A DNA stretch of 37,732 nucleotides from Candidatus Acidiferrum typicum (GTDB lineage Bacteria > Acidobacteriota > Terriglobia > Acidiferrales > UBA7541). Below the pieces are notes generated by a model. The model saw nothing but the letters and a program-made list of their open reading frames with translations, did no database searches and was not told the origin of the DNA. Below, piece by piece: positions 14,187 to 22,826 of this stretch. A program made the position numbers and the translations under genes. The stretch spans positions 1-37,732 of the forward strand of contig DLMH01000024.1 of the NCBI GenBank assembly GCA_002478115.1, given 5' to 3'. Position 1 is the first letter of the stretch, and every line of letters begins with the position of its first letter.

Positions 14187-14887
14187 GGCCGAGGCTCTCT
14201 ACTGAAACTGCTTCTGGAAATTGGCGAACTGCTGGCGCAGGTCTCGAGTTCCCTTCGCAGTTCGATCACTTCCTCTTCCAGCACCTTGATTCGCTCTCCA
14301 TCCACCGATAAGAGACTTCGCGCCACCGGCCCCGCCACTTCAGCCAGGTCCGCTCCCGCCCCGCTCAACGTGGCGGGAGCACTGGCGGGCAGGGCGTCGC
14401 CGCAAAGCAGGTGCATGTAGCGCGATTCCTTTGTGCCCGGCTGCCGGGGCAGCACCTTCGCCATCGGCGGCTCGCGGCGCATCAGGAGATTCAGCGCGGC
14501 ATGCACGGCATCCAGATCCTCAAATGCGTAGAGCCGTTCGCATCGCGTGCGCAACTCCCCCGGCGTCTGCGGCCCGCGCAGCAGCAGCACGCACAGCACC
14601 GCGATCTCATGGCGGTGAAAATTGTATAGCTCATTCAGCCGGTGCTCGAACTTCGCCACACGCGAATCGCCGCTGGCGGAACGCACCAGCGCCTGATCGG
14701 AAAGCGAGCGTAATGCCTGCCGCACCGCTACTTCCTCCAGCGTCATCACCGGCTCGCGATTCGATTTCTGATTGCACGCGTTCAGCAGCGCGTTGAGCGA
14801 GAGCGGGTAATACTCCGGGGTGGTGATTTCTTTCTCGGCGAGTGCGCCGAGCACGCGCGCTTCAACTTCCGACAGTTGCAGGGCCAT
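14048..14887 (-). CDS. YceH/DUF480 winged-helix protein with frameshifted C-terminus
   Basis: From ATG 14887 the protein (MALQLSEVEARVLG, then CNQKSNREPVM, LLLRGPQTPGELR and KESRYMHLLCG) is a clear DUF480/YceH homologue with two tandem winged helices. The role of the family is unclear. After a coiled-coil-like segment (EEVIELRRELE) the frame enters Ser/Arg-rich nonsense antisense to the methyltransferase gene and stops at 14048. Shifting one base near 14238-14246 restores RQQFANFQKQFQ and a stop at 14199-14201, the usual end for the family and only 12 bases past the convergent methyltransferase stop. A one-base deletion, real or from sequencing, is the best explanation. The fold itself is intact, so the protein may still work with an odd tail. 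Confidence 0.82.
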   Translation of the reverse strand: MALQLSEVEARVLGALAEKEITTPEYYPLSLNALLNACNQKSNREPVMTLEEVAVRQALRSLSDQALVRSASGDSRVAKFEHRLNELYNFHRHEIAVLCVLLLRGPQTPGELRTRCERLYAFEDLDAVHAALNLLMRREPPMAKVLPRQPGTKESRYMHLLCGDALPASAPATLSGAGADLAEVAGPVARSLLSVDGERIKVLEEEVIELRRELETCASSSPISRSSFSREPRPHGFRKTPWTTAARPRCMRPSSKSMSTSSNSSASAAAKSSRRISAV

Positions 14888-14966
14888 GCCAAAATGATAG
14901 CAGACCATCTGGCAAGGCGAGGCAGGAGCATGCTCCGGCGGATCGTTTTATGTGCGGGAAAGGGCT

Positions 14967-15794
14967 TTACGCTGGCGTGGTCACGGGCGTCCGCGGTGTT
15001 TTTGCCGCCGCCTTGTGCTCGTATAGATGGCGGTCCGCTTCTTCAATCAATTCGTCGAACTGATCGCCGGGCTCATACGCTTTCCAGCCTACGGAGAAGG
15101 TAATGAGCAGGACTTTCCCTTGGAACTCGATCTGCAAGCCGTCAAGCCGCGAAAGAATCAACGACAACTGGTTCACTTCGCAATCCAGCAACAGGAGAAT
15201 GAACTCGTCCCCGCCCCAGCGCGCCGCCAGGTCCGAACCGCGCGTGGACCGGCTCAAGTATTTGGCAAATTCCTTGAGCACGTGATCTCCCGCCAGGTGG
15301 CCGTGCTCATCGTTGATTTGCTTGAAATCGTTCAGGTCCACCAGCACAACGATCAGGGACAATCCACGGCGTTCCGACCGCGCAATCTCTGAGCGCAGCC
15401 GCTGCTCGGCGAAGCGCCGGTTGTAAAGGCCTGTCAGAGGATCAAACATCGCCAGCCGCCGGAAGACCTCCGCTTGGATTTGCTGCTCGGCCAGGGCGCG
15501 CTGAATTTTGCGCATGCGAAGATGCTGGTAGATCATTTGGCACGTGAATATCAAGACGAGCAGCACCAGGGCGCGCAGCGCGAGTTTCAGATCCAGACCG
15601 AGAAACGCCTTCTCGCCCTTCAGGTAAAGGGACACGGTAAGAGAAACGATCGCGGCGGTCAGGCTGAGGATAATGATGGCCGCGTTGCTCCAGACCCACA
15701 GGTCGCGCCGCTCCAGCTTGCGCAGGTTCGCTTGAATGTCGGCGACGCCATAGTCCGGTTCGCCTTGGAACAGAGGCGTGGAATTAGTGTTCAT
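14967..15794 (-). CDS. Membrane-anchored diguanylate cyclase (GGDEF)
   Basis: The 275-residue protein has two membrane helices (about 35-58 and 68-90) with a short loop between, a signalling helix rich in Arg/Gln/Leu, and a GGDEF domain (about 112-262). The catalytic signature GGDEF lies at 194-198 (RWGGDEF). Arg185 and Asp188 form an RxxD inhibitory site, so c-di-GMP feedback is expected. LTGLYNRR and NDFKQINDEHGH supply the usual nucleotide and metal contacts. It makes cyclic di-GMP from two GTP at the inner face of the membrane. The short extracytoplasmic loop leaves little room for a ligand-binding domain. With the HD-GYP and PilZ proteins this window holds synthesis, breakdown and reception of the same messenger. 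Confidence 0.9.
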   Translation of the reverse strand: MNTNSTPLFQGEPDYGVADIQANLRKLERRDLWVWSNAAIIILSLTAAIVSLTVSLYLKGEKAFLGLDLKLALRALVLLVLIFTCQMIYQHLRMRKIQRALAEQQIQAEVFRRLAMFDPLTGLYNRRFAEQRLRSEIARSERRGLSLIVVLVDLNDFKQINDEHGHLAGDHVLKEFAKYLSRSTRGSDLAARWGGDEFILLLLDCEVNQLSLILSRLDGLQIEFQGKVLLITFSVGWKAYEPGDQFDELIEEADRHLYEHKAAAKTPRTPVTTPA

Positions 15795-16252
15795 CGCTCA
15801 GTCCATCACAAGATTGACGTGCTTCATCTTGAAACTAGCCCGCCCTCCGCCAAGCGTCAAGCACACTGGCCAACCCTGCGACCCGGTAGTAACGCCACCG
15901 AAACGCCGGCGTCGGGCAACGGAAGCGAACCATGCCTGGAGCCTGGATTTTGTGCCAGATCAATTGACAGATAGGCAGAGGACAAAGAAAACGAACAAGA
16001 CCACTCTCGGGAGTGGATGGAGAAGTGTTTTCAAAATGGATTTGACAGAGCCAAAATTGTCAGAGATGTCCGGTCTTCGCGCCTTTATCGGGCAGAACGC
16101 GCGAACTGACTCTATTCTTGCTTGCCAAGCCCCAGAGCTAAGAAGTGTTCCTTGCTCTCTGGATACCTTTGCAGCACTATGCTTGAAATGGGCGGGTTCG
16201 CACGGGCTCGTGTAGCGGACCGCAGCCGGGGCGGCCGCAGGAAGGGACGACG
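15795..16252. other. Intergenic stretch between divergent GGDEF and GT39 genes
   Basis: No convincing gene. A perfect hairpin CCACTC-TCGG-GAGTGG lies at 16001-16016 without a T-tract. I looked for the missing front of a GtrA protein here, because the following gene starts with a GtrA-like helix, and found no match in any frame; stops interrupt the upstream frame. Confidence 0.45.
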
Positions 16253-18139
16253 ATGCGCGCTAGCCGGAACCGGCTGGCGAACGTGGCTACGATCACGTTG
16301 GCCGCCGGCGTCAATTTTCTGGTGAATGATGTCTGGACCTTCCGTCCAGTGCAGGTGATCGCCCGCTCGCGGGATCCGGAGGGTGCCTTGGCTCCTGCTG
16401 CCCGCAGCCCAGTGTCTGCCAGCCAAGAGAAATCTGGGGGATGCCGCCGCCTCCGGGTCTGGTACGGACTTTGCCTTCTGCTCGCCGTGGCCACCTATTT
16501 CTACGGCCTGGACAGTCTGCACATTCCCAGGAACGGCGACGAATACATTTACGCGCACATTACGCGTCTCACGGCGGACAGCGGTCATCTTCTGCCCCTC
16601 CAGTCGCAGTTGCACGAGATGCGCAACACGAAGCCGCCGCTTCTGTTCTGGCAAGGGATCGCCTCCACGCAGTGGGGGAGGGACTGGCGCCTGTGGTCCC
16701 TGCGGTATCCGAGCGTCATCTATACCCTGCTCACGGCGGTGCTGGTGTTCCTGCTGGGGTGGAGGGTGTCGGGCGGGTTGGAGACTGGCGGCGTGGCGTG
16801 TCTGACCTTCCTCTCTTTCTACAGCACTTACCGGTACGGGCGCCCCTTTCTGACCGACGCGCCGGAAACCTTCTGGATCTTCCTGCCGTTCTTTGCCCTG
16901 CTCTTCTGGTGGCCAGCCGCATTCGAGTCGCGCGTCCGCGTTCCCCTCTTGCTGGGCGTGGGACTCGGCGTTGGTTTCCTCTACAAGTCGTTCGCGCTTG
17001 CCGTTCCAGTAATCCTAGCCCTGTCCTGGTGGTACTTGCATCATCGCGGGTACCGCATGGGGACGTTTCTGACCAAAGATGCTGGGAAGATCGCCGTCAT
17101 GGCGACGGTCTCCCTCGCCGTGTTTAGCGTGTGGTTTCTGCTGGATCCGAACCCGATAGCGATCGTGCGGGAATTCGCCTTCGGAGAGAATCTCGGGAAG
17201 TTCGATTCGGGGGGCGTAGGCTACCTGACGAAGCTCCTCTGGGGAGGATCGAGCGTCTGGGCGCTGGCACTGGGCTATCCGGTCAATGCCGGCTTGCTGG
17301 CGTTCCCGGTGGTGGCGCTGTGTTGGGTCGCCTACAAACAGCGGCACCGATTGGAGGGAGCGGAGAAACTGCTTTGGTTCTGGGTCGTCACCCTGTTTCT
17401 GGTTTTCTGCATTCCCAGCGTGCGGTCGAGCCGGTATCTGCTGCCGGCCATGCCGGCGCTGGCGGTCTTGTGTGCCCTCAACTGGGACCGCATCAGCCGC
17501 AAAGCGTTTGTCGCGAGCCTGCTTGCCGCGTGGACCGCCATTGCCACGATGGCCTATCTGTCCCTGCGCCTGCAATTCAGCTTGGCAGGTGTACGAGTGT
17601 ATCCGGTGGCCTACTGGCTGCTTCTGGGAATCACTGCAGCTCTCCTACTCCTGGCACTGTTCGTGCCCGAGTTTACGCGACCCGCCGTCCCCTGCGCAGC
17701 GCTGCTGGTGTGCCTGTCCCTGGCAGCATTTCTCCGTCCGCTGGATGGCCCTCTCGGCCGCTACAGCGCTGACGCTCAGCAGTACGTCAGGGGCAAGCAG
17801 GTCTGGGTGCCCTGTGACTTCAGAGCTGTTGACGAAGGCTATCGCTTCCTCCTGCCAGAAGCCGACATCCATGGGTATCGTGAAGACCGGAGCGCGACCA
17901 TCGACGGGCTGGGCACACGGTATCCGCGGTTCGTCATCCGGCTGCCACTCGCCGTGACTGGAACAAGCGGCCTTCCTCTGATCGGCCAACGTCTGGAGCT
18001 GCGCAGCCGCCTTAGCTCCCGCGAACTCTTGGACATGCTTCGCGGAAAAGTATTCGATCAGCTTTTCGTCCGAGAGATACTGGTCGAAGTCCCTGGCGCG
18101 CGCGCGGTGGCCCTCCCCTCGGATGAGGGCTGCCGCTGA
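16253..18139 (+). CDS. GT39/ArnT-like membrane glycosyltransferase with GtrA-like N-terminal helix
   Basis: The 628-residue protein has about a dozen membrane helices and is a GT-C (family 39, PMT/ArnT-like) transferase using a polyprenyl-phosphate sugar donor on the outer face of the membrane. The first loop carries the catalytic acidic pair Asp96-Glu97 (RNGDEYIYAHI), and FLTDAPE follows as in the family. About 150 C-terminal residues are soluble and periplasmic. Residues 6-33 (NRLANVATITLAAGVNFLVN then DVWTFR) are not part of GT39: they look like the last helix of a GtrA flippase-like protein. A polar linker of about 35 residues joins the two. This may be a true fusion or the stub of a deleted GtrA gene. 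A start further downstream is possible. The acceptor is unknown. Confidence 0.8.
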   Translation: MRASRNRLANVATITLAAGVNFLVNDVWTFRPVQVIARSRDPEGALAPAARSPVSASQEKSGGCRRLRVWYGLCLLLAVATYFYGLDSLHIPRNGDEYIYAHITRLTADSGHLLPLQSQLHEMRNTKPPLLFWQGIASTQWGRDWRLWSLRYPSVIYTLLTAVLVFLLGWRVSGGLETGGVACLTFLSFYSTYRYGRPFLTDAPETFWIFLPFFALLFWWPAAFESRVRVPLLLGVGLGVGFLYKSFALAVPVILALSWWYLHHRGYRMGTFLTKDAGKIAVMATVSLAVFSVWFLLDPNPIAIVREFAFGENLGKFDSGGVGYLTKLLWGGSSVWALALGYPVNAGLLAFPVVALCWVAYKQRHRLEGAEKLLWFWVVTLFLVFCIPSVRSSRYLLPAMPALAVLCALNWDRISRKAFVASLLAAWTAIATMAYLSLRLQFSLAGVRVYPVAYWLLLGITAALLLLALFVPEFTRPAVPCAALLVCLSLAAFLRPLDGPLGRYSADAQQYVRGKQVWVPCDFRAVDEGYRFLLPEADIHGYREDRSATIDGLGTRYPRFVIRLPLAVTGTSGLPLIGQRLELRSRLSSRELLDMLRGKVFDQLFVREILVEVPGARAVALPSDEGCR

Positions 18140-18320
18140 ACGTGTACGCGTTTGCGTGACTACTTGCGAAGTCCGGTACCTCGCCAAAATTCCACGCGTA
18201 ACGAAAAATGCCATTAAGAAAACGGCGAATCACCAGCGGAAGCAATCCCGTTGCAAGCGGAATTGAGCTTTATTGGGAAGACAACGACTTCTGCGGAATT
18301 ACTGTGATTTGAAAAAGAGA

Positions 18321-18407
18321 TGGTGCGGTCGAGTGGATTCGAACCACCACGGTATTGCTACCGCCAGCCCCTCAAGCTGGTGCGTCTGCCAGTTCCGCCA
18401 CGACCGC
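18321..18407 (-). tRNA. tRNA-Leu (anticodon GAG)
   Basis: On the minus strand the acceptor GCGGTCG (from 18407) pairs with CGACCGC before discriminator A and an encoded CCA (18321-18323). The anticodon stem CCAGC/GCTGG encloses TTGAGGG, giving anticodon GAG for CUC/CUU. A long variable arm (GGCGGTAGCAATACCG region) and a GGTTCGAATCC T-arm are present, as expected of a class II leucine tRNA. Length 87 with CCA. Confidence 0.95.
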
Positions 18408-18424
18408 ACAGAGAATGAGACTTT

Positions 18425-18453
18425 ATTGTAGCCGCGCCAGTCAAAAGCGGCAA
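18425..18453 (-). promoter_or_regulatory. Promoter of tRNA-Leu
   Basis: On the minus strand TTGCCG (18448-18453) and TACAAT (18425-18430) are separated by 17 bases. The -10 matches at five of six positions. Transcription would start about 10 bases before the tRNA 5' end. Confidence 0.5.
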
Positions 18454-18487
18454 GGCACGGAGGAAAGTTGCGGCCGCATCACTTTGT

Positions 18488-18516
18488 GGAGTGCGGGAAC
18501 CGGGCTGCCGCACTCC
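18488..18516. repeat. Hairpin after secG (GGAGTGCGG / CCGCACTCC)
   Basis: A perfect inverted repeat with 9-base arms lies just past the secG stop. The T-run precedes the stem on the secG strand, so it is not a classical intrinsic terminator. It may protect the mRNA 3' end or be a dispersed palindromic repeat. Confidence 0.55.
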
Positions 18517-18523
18517 AAAAAAA

Positions 18524-18988
18524 CTACGGCTTCGCGGGAGTCGATGGTTGCGGCGCCGAAGACTGCGGTGTCACAGGCTGCTGCCTCGCTGGCGCCGGTG
18601 TCACAGGAGCCGGCGTCGCCGCCTTGGGCACGGGCTTCGAGTACTTCTCCAGGATTGAGCCACCCTGGCTCTGCCCCACACCCTGATCCACGCGCACCAC
18701 CATGGTCATCGCGCAGACCATGAACATGATCGCGCACCATGTTGTGGCCTGCGATAGCACGGACGCCGCCCCGCGCGGGCCAAAGGCCGTCTGGCTGCCC
18801 GCCCCGCCGAACGCTCCGGCCAGGTCCGCCGCCTTGCCGCTTTGCAACAGCACGACAATGATCAACACCAGGCAGTTCAGTACAAAGAACGGTTTCAGGA
18901 TATAACCGCCCCACGGGAAGTGAAACCCGGCGGCGATGATCCCAAAACCGATCAGCAATGCAATTGCCCATTTCATCCAAGCTGGCAT
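18524..18988 (-). CDS. secG: Preprotein translocase subunit SecG
   Basis: The 154-residue protein starts at ATG 18988, 8 bases after GAGG (a GTG three codons earlier is possible). Two membrane helices (about 8-45 and 75-95) flank the conserved SecG core: [20 protein letters not shown], then [21 protein letters not shown]. SecG is the small partner of SecYE in the inner membrane and assists protein export. The C-terminal 45 residues are Pro/Ala/Gln rich and probably disordered, making it longer than E. coli SecG (110). It is the last gene of the gap-pgk-tpiA-secG run, a linkage seen in many bacteria. Confidence 0.92.
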   Translation of the reverse strand: MPAWMKWAIALLIGFGIIAAGFHFPWGGYILKPFFVLNCLVLIIVVLLQSGKAADLAGAFGGAGSQTAFGPRGAASVLSQATTWCAIMFMVCAMTMVVRVDQGVGQSQGGSILEKYSKPVPKAATPAPVTPAPARQQPVTPQSSAPQPSTPAKP

Positions 18989-19029
18989 TCCGCGCACCTC
19001 AATCCATTAAACGTCGCTTCTTTAGGAGG

Positions 19030-19075
19030 CCGGGGCTTCAGCCCCGGCGTAAAGCCCTTATGCCCAATGGGCTTT
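19030..19075. repeat. Double palindrome, REP-like, between tpiA and secG
   Basis: CCGGGGC-TTCA-GCCCCGG (19030-19047) is a perfect stem with a 4-base loop. AAAGCCC (19051-19057) and GGGCTTT (19069-19075) form a second stem. Two stems in tandem between co-oriented genes is the layout of REP/BIME elements. The sequence differs from the repeats around the RAYT gene. Confidence 0.6.
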
Positions 19076-19139
19076 AGCCCCTGAAGAAGATCTTTCCGGC
19101 ATTTTCCCGCTGCCTCTCAAGGCGGCCTCAACCCAGTTC

Positions 19140-19910
19140 TTACCGAGGCCAGTCCTTCACCAGGCTTGCAAACGACTTCGGGTCCAGGCTCGCTCCACCC
19201 ACAAGCGCGCCGTCGAGTTCCTCCTGCGCCATCAACCCCTGAATGTTGTCAGGCTTGACGCTCCCGCCGTACAGAATCCGCAACGCGGAAGCATGGCTGG
19301 CAGTGAACTTCTCCGCTGCACACTGGCGCACGAACTTGTGAACCGCCCCAGCGATCTCCGGCGTCGCCGTGCGGCCGGTGCCAATGGCCCAGACCGGCTC
19401 GTAAGCTACCAGAATACGGGAGAATTCCTCGGGGGTCAACGCGCCCACGCTGCCCTGAAACTGGCTCTGGCAGACCTGCTCGGTACGGCCGGCCTCGCGG
19501 TCGGCAAGCATTTCGCCGATGCACACGATGGGCGTAAGTCCAGCAGCTAGAGCGGCTTTGGTCTTCTTGAAGACGGTTTCGTTGGTCTCGCCGAAGAACT
19601 GGCGCCGCTCGGAGTGGCCAATGATGGCGTAGCGGCACCCCGCTTCCACAAGCATGCCCGTGGAAACCTGCCCGGTGTAGGCGCCTTCTTTCTCCCAGTA
19701 CACGTCCTGCGCGGAGATGCCAATCTGGGTGCCTTTGGTGGCCTCCACCGCGGCGGGAATATTCGTAAAGGGCGGCGCGACGACGATGTCGCAGTCTTTC
19801 ACGCCCGCAACCAGCGGAAGGAACGCGGCAAAAAACGCGCGCGTCTCCTCCTGATTCTTGTACATCTTCCAGTTGCCGGCGATTACCCGGCGGCGTTTTG
19901 CGGTGCTCAT
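19140..19910 (-). CDS. tpiA: Triosephosphate isomerase
   Basis: The 256-residue enzyme has the full (beta/alpha)8 signature. Catalytic Lys15 lies in GNWKMYK, His99 in IIGHSERR and the base Glu171 in [11 protein letters not shown]. The phosphate loop reads YGGSV near the C-terminus. It interconverts dihydroxyacetone phosphate and glyceraldehyde 3-phosphate in the cytosol. Its ATG overlaps the stop of pgk (ATGA), so the two are translationally coupled; gap precedes pgk and secG follows. Length is normal for the family. Confidence 0.97.
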   Translation of the reverse strand: MSTAKRRRVIAGNWKMYKNQEETRAFFAAFLPLVAGVKDCDIVVAPPFTNIPAAVEATKGTQIGISAQDVYWEKEGAYTGQVSTGMLVEAGCRYAIIGHSERRQFFGETNETVFKKTKAALAAGLTPIVCIGEMLADREAGRTEQVCQSQFQGSVGALTPEEFSRILVAYEPVWAIGTGRTATPEIAGAVHKFVRQCAAEKFTASHASALRILYGGSVKPDNIQGLMAQEELDGALVGGASLDPKSFASLVKDWPR

Positions 19911-21103
19911 TTGTTGGTCAATGCCTCCACGCCGGGCAGCTTGCGCCCGCCGAGAAATTCCAGCGAGGCGCCGCCTCCGGTTGAAATGTGTGAAATCTGT
20001 TTTGCGACTCCAGACTGATGCACGGCGGCCACGGAATCGCCCCCGCCAATAATGGAGATTGCGCCGCCCGTTGTGGCAGCAGCCACGGCCTTGGCGATTT
20101 CCAGGGTGCCCTTGGCGAACGCAGGCATTTCAAACACGCCCATTGGGCCGTTCCACACGATGGTCTCGGACTTCGCGATTTCCGCCTTGTACGCCGCGAT
20201 CGTTTTTGGGCCGATGTCCAGCCCCATCTGGTCCGCGGGCATAGCGGAAACATCCACGATTGTTGCCGGAGAGTCGGCCTTGAATTCCGGCGCGATCACG
20301 CTGTCGCTGGGCAGCAGGAACTTGAAGTTTTTCTGCTTGGCGTCGGCAAGGATCTTCTTCGCCAGCTCAATCTTGTCCTCTTCCACCAGTGACTTGCCGA
20401 TGGGCAATCCCTTCGCCTTCAAGAAGGTGTAGGCCATGCCGCCGCCGATGAGCATGGCGTCGGCAATCTTCATCAGGTTCTCGACCACTTCGATTTTGTC
20501 GCTGACCTTGGCCCCGCCCAGAATCGCGGTAAACGGCCGCGTCGGATTGCTGACGGCCTTGCCGATGTAGGCAATTTCCTTCTCCATCAGCAGCCCCGCC
20601 GCCGCCTGCTTTACGAATTTCGTGATGCCCACGACGGAAGCGTGCGCCCGGTGCGCCGAGCCGAAAGCATCCAAGACGAATACACCGTCGCAGAGCGCCG
20701 CCAGTTGTTTGGAGAAGGCCTCATCGTTCTTCTCTTCCTCGGGATGGAAGCGCACGTTCTCCAGCACCAGAACATCGCCATCCTTCAGCGCCTTGCTCTT
20801 CGCTTCGGCTTCCGCGCCGACGCAATCGCTTGCGAAGGCCACGGGCTTGCCCAGAAGTTCTTCCAGCTTTTTGGCCGCCGGCTTCAGAGAATACTTCGGG
20901 TCCGGCCCGCCTTTCGGGCGCCCCAGGTGGGACGCCAGCACCAGCCGGCCGCCCTTTTGAATGGCCATGCGCAATGTGGGCAGCGTCTCCCGGATCCGGG
21001 TATCGTCGGTGACGACGCCGTCCTTTAGCGGTACGTTGAAATCCACGCGAATAAACACACGCTTGCCGCGGAGATCGAGGTCTTGAATCGTCAGTTTGTT
21101 CAT
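19907..21103 (-). CDS. pgk: Phosphoglycerate kinase
   Basis: The 398-residue enzyme starts at ATG 21103 ([20 protein letters not shown]); a longer frame to 21127 adds an unlikely tail. [11 protein letters not shown] is the N-terminal substrate site, SHLGRPKG the basic patch binding 3-phosphoglycerate, and GGGDSVAAV with [11 protein letters not shown] the nucleotide domain. It transfers phosphate from 1,3-bisphosphoglycerate to ADP. It couples to tpiA by a four-base overlap. The ribosome binding site is weak. About 200 bases separate it from gap, and that spacer is filled with repeats. Confidence 0.97.
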   Translation of the reverse strand: MNKLTIQDLDLRGKRVFIRVDFNVPLKDGVVTDDTRIRETLPTLRMAIQKGGRLVLASHLGRPKGGPDPKYSLKPAAKKLEELLGKPVAFASDCVGAEAEAKSKALKDGDVLVLENVRFHPEEEKNDEAFSKQLAALCDGVFVLDAFGSAHRAHASVVGITKFVKQAAAGLLMEKEIAYIGKAVSNPTRPFTAILGGAKVSDKIEVVENLMKIADAMLIGGGMAYTFLKAKGLPIGKSLVEEDKIELAKKILADAKQKNFKFLLPSDSVIAPEFKADSPATIVDVSAMPADQMGLDIGPKTIAAYKAEIAKSETIVWNGPMGVFEMPAFAKGTLEIAKAVAAATTGGAISIIGGGDSVAAVHQSGVAKQISHISTGGGASLEFLGGRKLPGVEALTNK

Positions 21104-21130
21104 GGTGAATTCACTTTCTGTAAGCAATTG

Positions 21131-21183
21131 TCAGAAATCAACGAACGGATATCAGAAATCAGCGATCGGATATCAGGAACCAG
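21131..21183. repeat. 21-bp tandem repeat, about 2.5 copies, in the gap-pgk spacer
   Basis: Units begin at 21131, 21152 and 21173 (the last partial, 11 bases). The first two agree at 19 of 21 positions, each starting TCAGAAATCA and ending CGGATA. It lies directly upstream of the pgk start. No function is evident. Confidence 0.8.
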
Positions 21184-21211
21184 TTTTGGGCTCGGACCAA
21201 CTCTCAAATTC

Positions 21212-21296
21212 GTCATTCCGAGGGCCGCATTTGCCCGAGGAATCCCTCTTCGCCTGCTGCTCCACAAGAGAGATTCCTCGCTTCGCTCGGAATGAC
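21212..21296. repeat. Imperfect inverted repeat pair with GTCATTCCGAG ends
   Basis: The left arm (21212-21250) begins GTCATTCCGAG and continues to GAGGAATCC-CTCTT. The right arm (21266-21296) is its near reverse complement, ending CTCGGAATGAC. The arms agree at their ends and diverge in the middle. The element sits between gap and pgk. It could form a large hairpin in the mRNA, or be a small non-autonomous mobile element. Confidence 0.7.
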
Positions 21297-21305
21297 GGGC
21301 AGTTC

Positions 21306-22310
21306 TTAGAACCTCGAAGCAAGCAGCTTGATCAGGTCGCGCACACGGCAGGAGTAGGCCCACTCGTTGTCGTACCAGGCCAACACCTTGATGCACTTAT
21401 CGCCGACAACCTTGGTGTAGCCCGCGTCCACGATGGACGAATTGGGATTGCCGCGGAAGTCGATGGAGACCAGCTCTTCTTCCGTATAGGCAAGAATGCC
21501 TTTCATCGGGCCTTCTGCCGCCGCCTTCAGCGCCGCATTCACGCTCTCCTTCGTCGCCGGCTTCTCCACAAATACGGTCAGGTCCACCACGCTCACATTC
21601 GGCGTGGGCACGCGCATGGAGTAGCCGTCAATCTTGCCGTCCAATGCCGGAATGACCAACTTCAGCGCCTTCGCCGCTCCCGTCGTGCTGGGAATCATGC
21701 TCAAAGCCGCTGCGCGCGCGCGCCGCAAATCTTTGTGCGGCAAATCCAGCAGGCGCTGGTCGTTCGTATAAGAGTGGATCGTGGTCATCGTGCCGCAGAT
21801 GATCTTGAAAGTGTCCTGCAGGACCTTCGCGACTGGGGCGAGGCAGTTTGTGGTGCAAGAGGCGTTCGAAACCACATGGTGCTTCGCCGGGTCATAAGTC
21901 TTGTCGTTCACTCCCAGCACAAACGTGGCATCCGGGTCCGTGGCAGGCGCCGTAATAATGACCTTCTTCACGGGGCCGCGGATGTGCTTGCGGGCATCCG
22001 CACCCTTGGTGAACAAACCCGTTGACTCGACCACAATCTGCGCGCCGACGCTGGCCCAATCGATTTCCGCGGGATCCTTGGTCTTGAACACTTTGAAGCT
22101 CTTGCCTTCCACGCTGATGGAGTCGTCCGTGTGGGTGATGGTGTGCGGAAGGTTTCCAAGGACCGAGTCGTACTTCAAGAGGTGCGCGAGGGTCTTGGCA
22201 TCCGTGATGTCGTTCACGGCTACGAACTGAATGTCCTTGTCATCCAGCGCTGTGCGCACAATATTGCGACCGATGCGGCCGAAGCCGTTGATTCCAACCT
22301 TAATAGGCAT
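21306..22310 (-). CDS. gap: Glyceraldehyde-3-phosphate dehydrogenase (type I)
   Basis: The 334-residue enzyme starts at ATG 22310, directly behind GGAGGAAGC. The Rossmann motif INGFGRIGR (7-15) binds NAD. Catalytic Cys152 lies in SNASCTTNCLAP, and HSYTNDQRLLD with WYDNEWAYSCR complete the active site. It oxidises glyceraldehyde 3-phosphate to 1,3-bisphosphoglycerate in the cytosol. VNDI at the end of the second strand suggests NAD use, though cofactor preference is inference. First gene of the gap-pgk-tpiA-secG run, with its own well-formed promoter upstream. Confidence 0.97.
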   Translation of the reverse strand: MPIKVGINGFGRIGRNIVRTALDDKDIQFVAVNDITDAKTLAHLLKYDSVLGNLPHTITHTDDSISVEGKSFKVFKTKDPAEIDWASVGAQIVVESTGLFTKGADARKHIRGPVKKVIITAPATDPDATFVLGVNDKTYDPAKHHVVSNASCTTNCLAPVAKVLQDTFKIICGTMTTIHSYTNDQRLLDLPHKDLRRARAAALSMIPSTTGAAKALKLVIPALDGKIDGYSMRVPTPNVSVVDLTVFVEKPATKESVNAALKAAAEGPMKGILAYTEEELVSIDFRGNPNSSIVDAGYTKVVGDKCIKVLAWYDNEWAYSCRVRDLIKLLASRF

Positions 22311-22379
22311 GCTTCCTCCGGTGGGGGGTAGATTGCGGCGACCAAGCGAGTGCGAACGCCGCCGTGTGTAGAACAGAAA

Positions 22380-22408
22380 ATGCTAGGAGGAGTGTAAGGA
22401 AAAGTCAA
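22380..22408 (-). promoter_or_regulatory. Promoter of the gap-pgk-tpiA-secG run
   Basis: On the minus strand TTGACT (22403-22408, five of six) and TAGCAT (22380-22385, four of six) are separated by exactly 17 bases. The leader would be about 60 bases. No terminator or riboswitch-like fold is obvious in it. Confidence 0.55.
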
Positions 22409-22702
22409 CGCGAACCGAAGTGTCCTGGGTCACAAACAATCTGCCACGGCCTCTGGCATCCTGGCTTGATTGATTCTTGTAGCCGCTCTCTGCTCGGGAT
22501 TGTCCTGTACCAAAATGCAGCGCGATTCGCGGATTCGGCCTCTTTGCTCAGCCTCTCACTCCACGCCTAAGCCCTTTTCCAGCTACCATTGTAGCGCATC
22601 GCCCCACCCTATGCCGCCTCTATTGCCGCCACTCGCCATTCTCTCGCCGACGGGCCAGCGGGGTTGGCTCAGCACCGCATTGCTTGCCGCCGTCGCTTCT
22701 GC
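22409..22702. other. Gene-free stretch upstream of gap
   Basis: No supported gene. Plus-strand frames here have no ribosome binding site and run through repeat DNA. The stretch leads into the REP-like repeats around the RAYT gene. Confidence 0.4.
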
Positions 22703-22741
22703 GGGTGCCCCAGGTTCGGTGTTTGAACCTGGGTCTCGGGG
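22703..22741 (+). repeat. REP-like repeat, copy 1
   Basis: Begins GGGTGCCCCAGGTTC and ends CCTGGGTCTCGGGG. Its arms CCCAGGTTC and GAACCTGGG (9 bases) make the best stem of the four copies. It is followed by a conserved tail (TCGCTCCAATTCGCCGTTTC) shared with copy 3. Confidence 0.75.
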
Positions 22742-22784
22742 TCGCTCCAATTCGCCGTTTCTTCACTCCTCGTCGTCGTGTGTG

Positions 22785-22821
22785 GGGTGCCCCAGGTTCG
22801 ATTTTTTACCTGGGTCTTGGG
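22785..22821 (+). repeat. REP-like repeat, copy 2
   Basis: GGGTGCCCCAGGTTCG, a T-rich loop, then ACCTGGGTCTTGGG. The arms CCCAGGT/ACCTGGG are 7 bases. Identical to copy 3 over its full length. Confidence 0.78.
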
Positions 22822-22826
22822 TTTGC

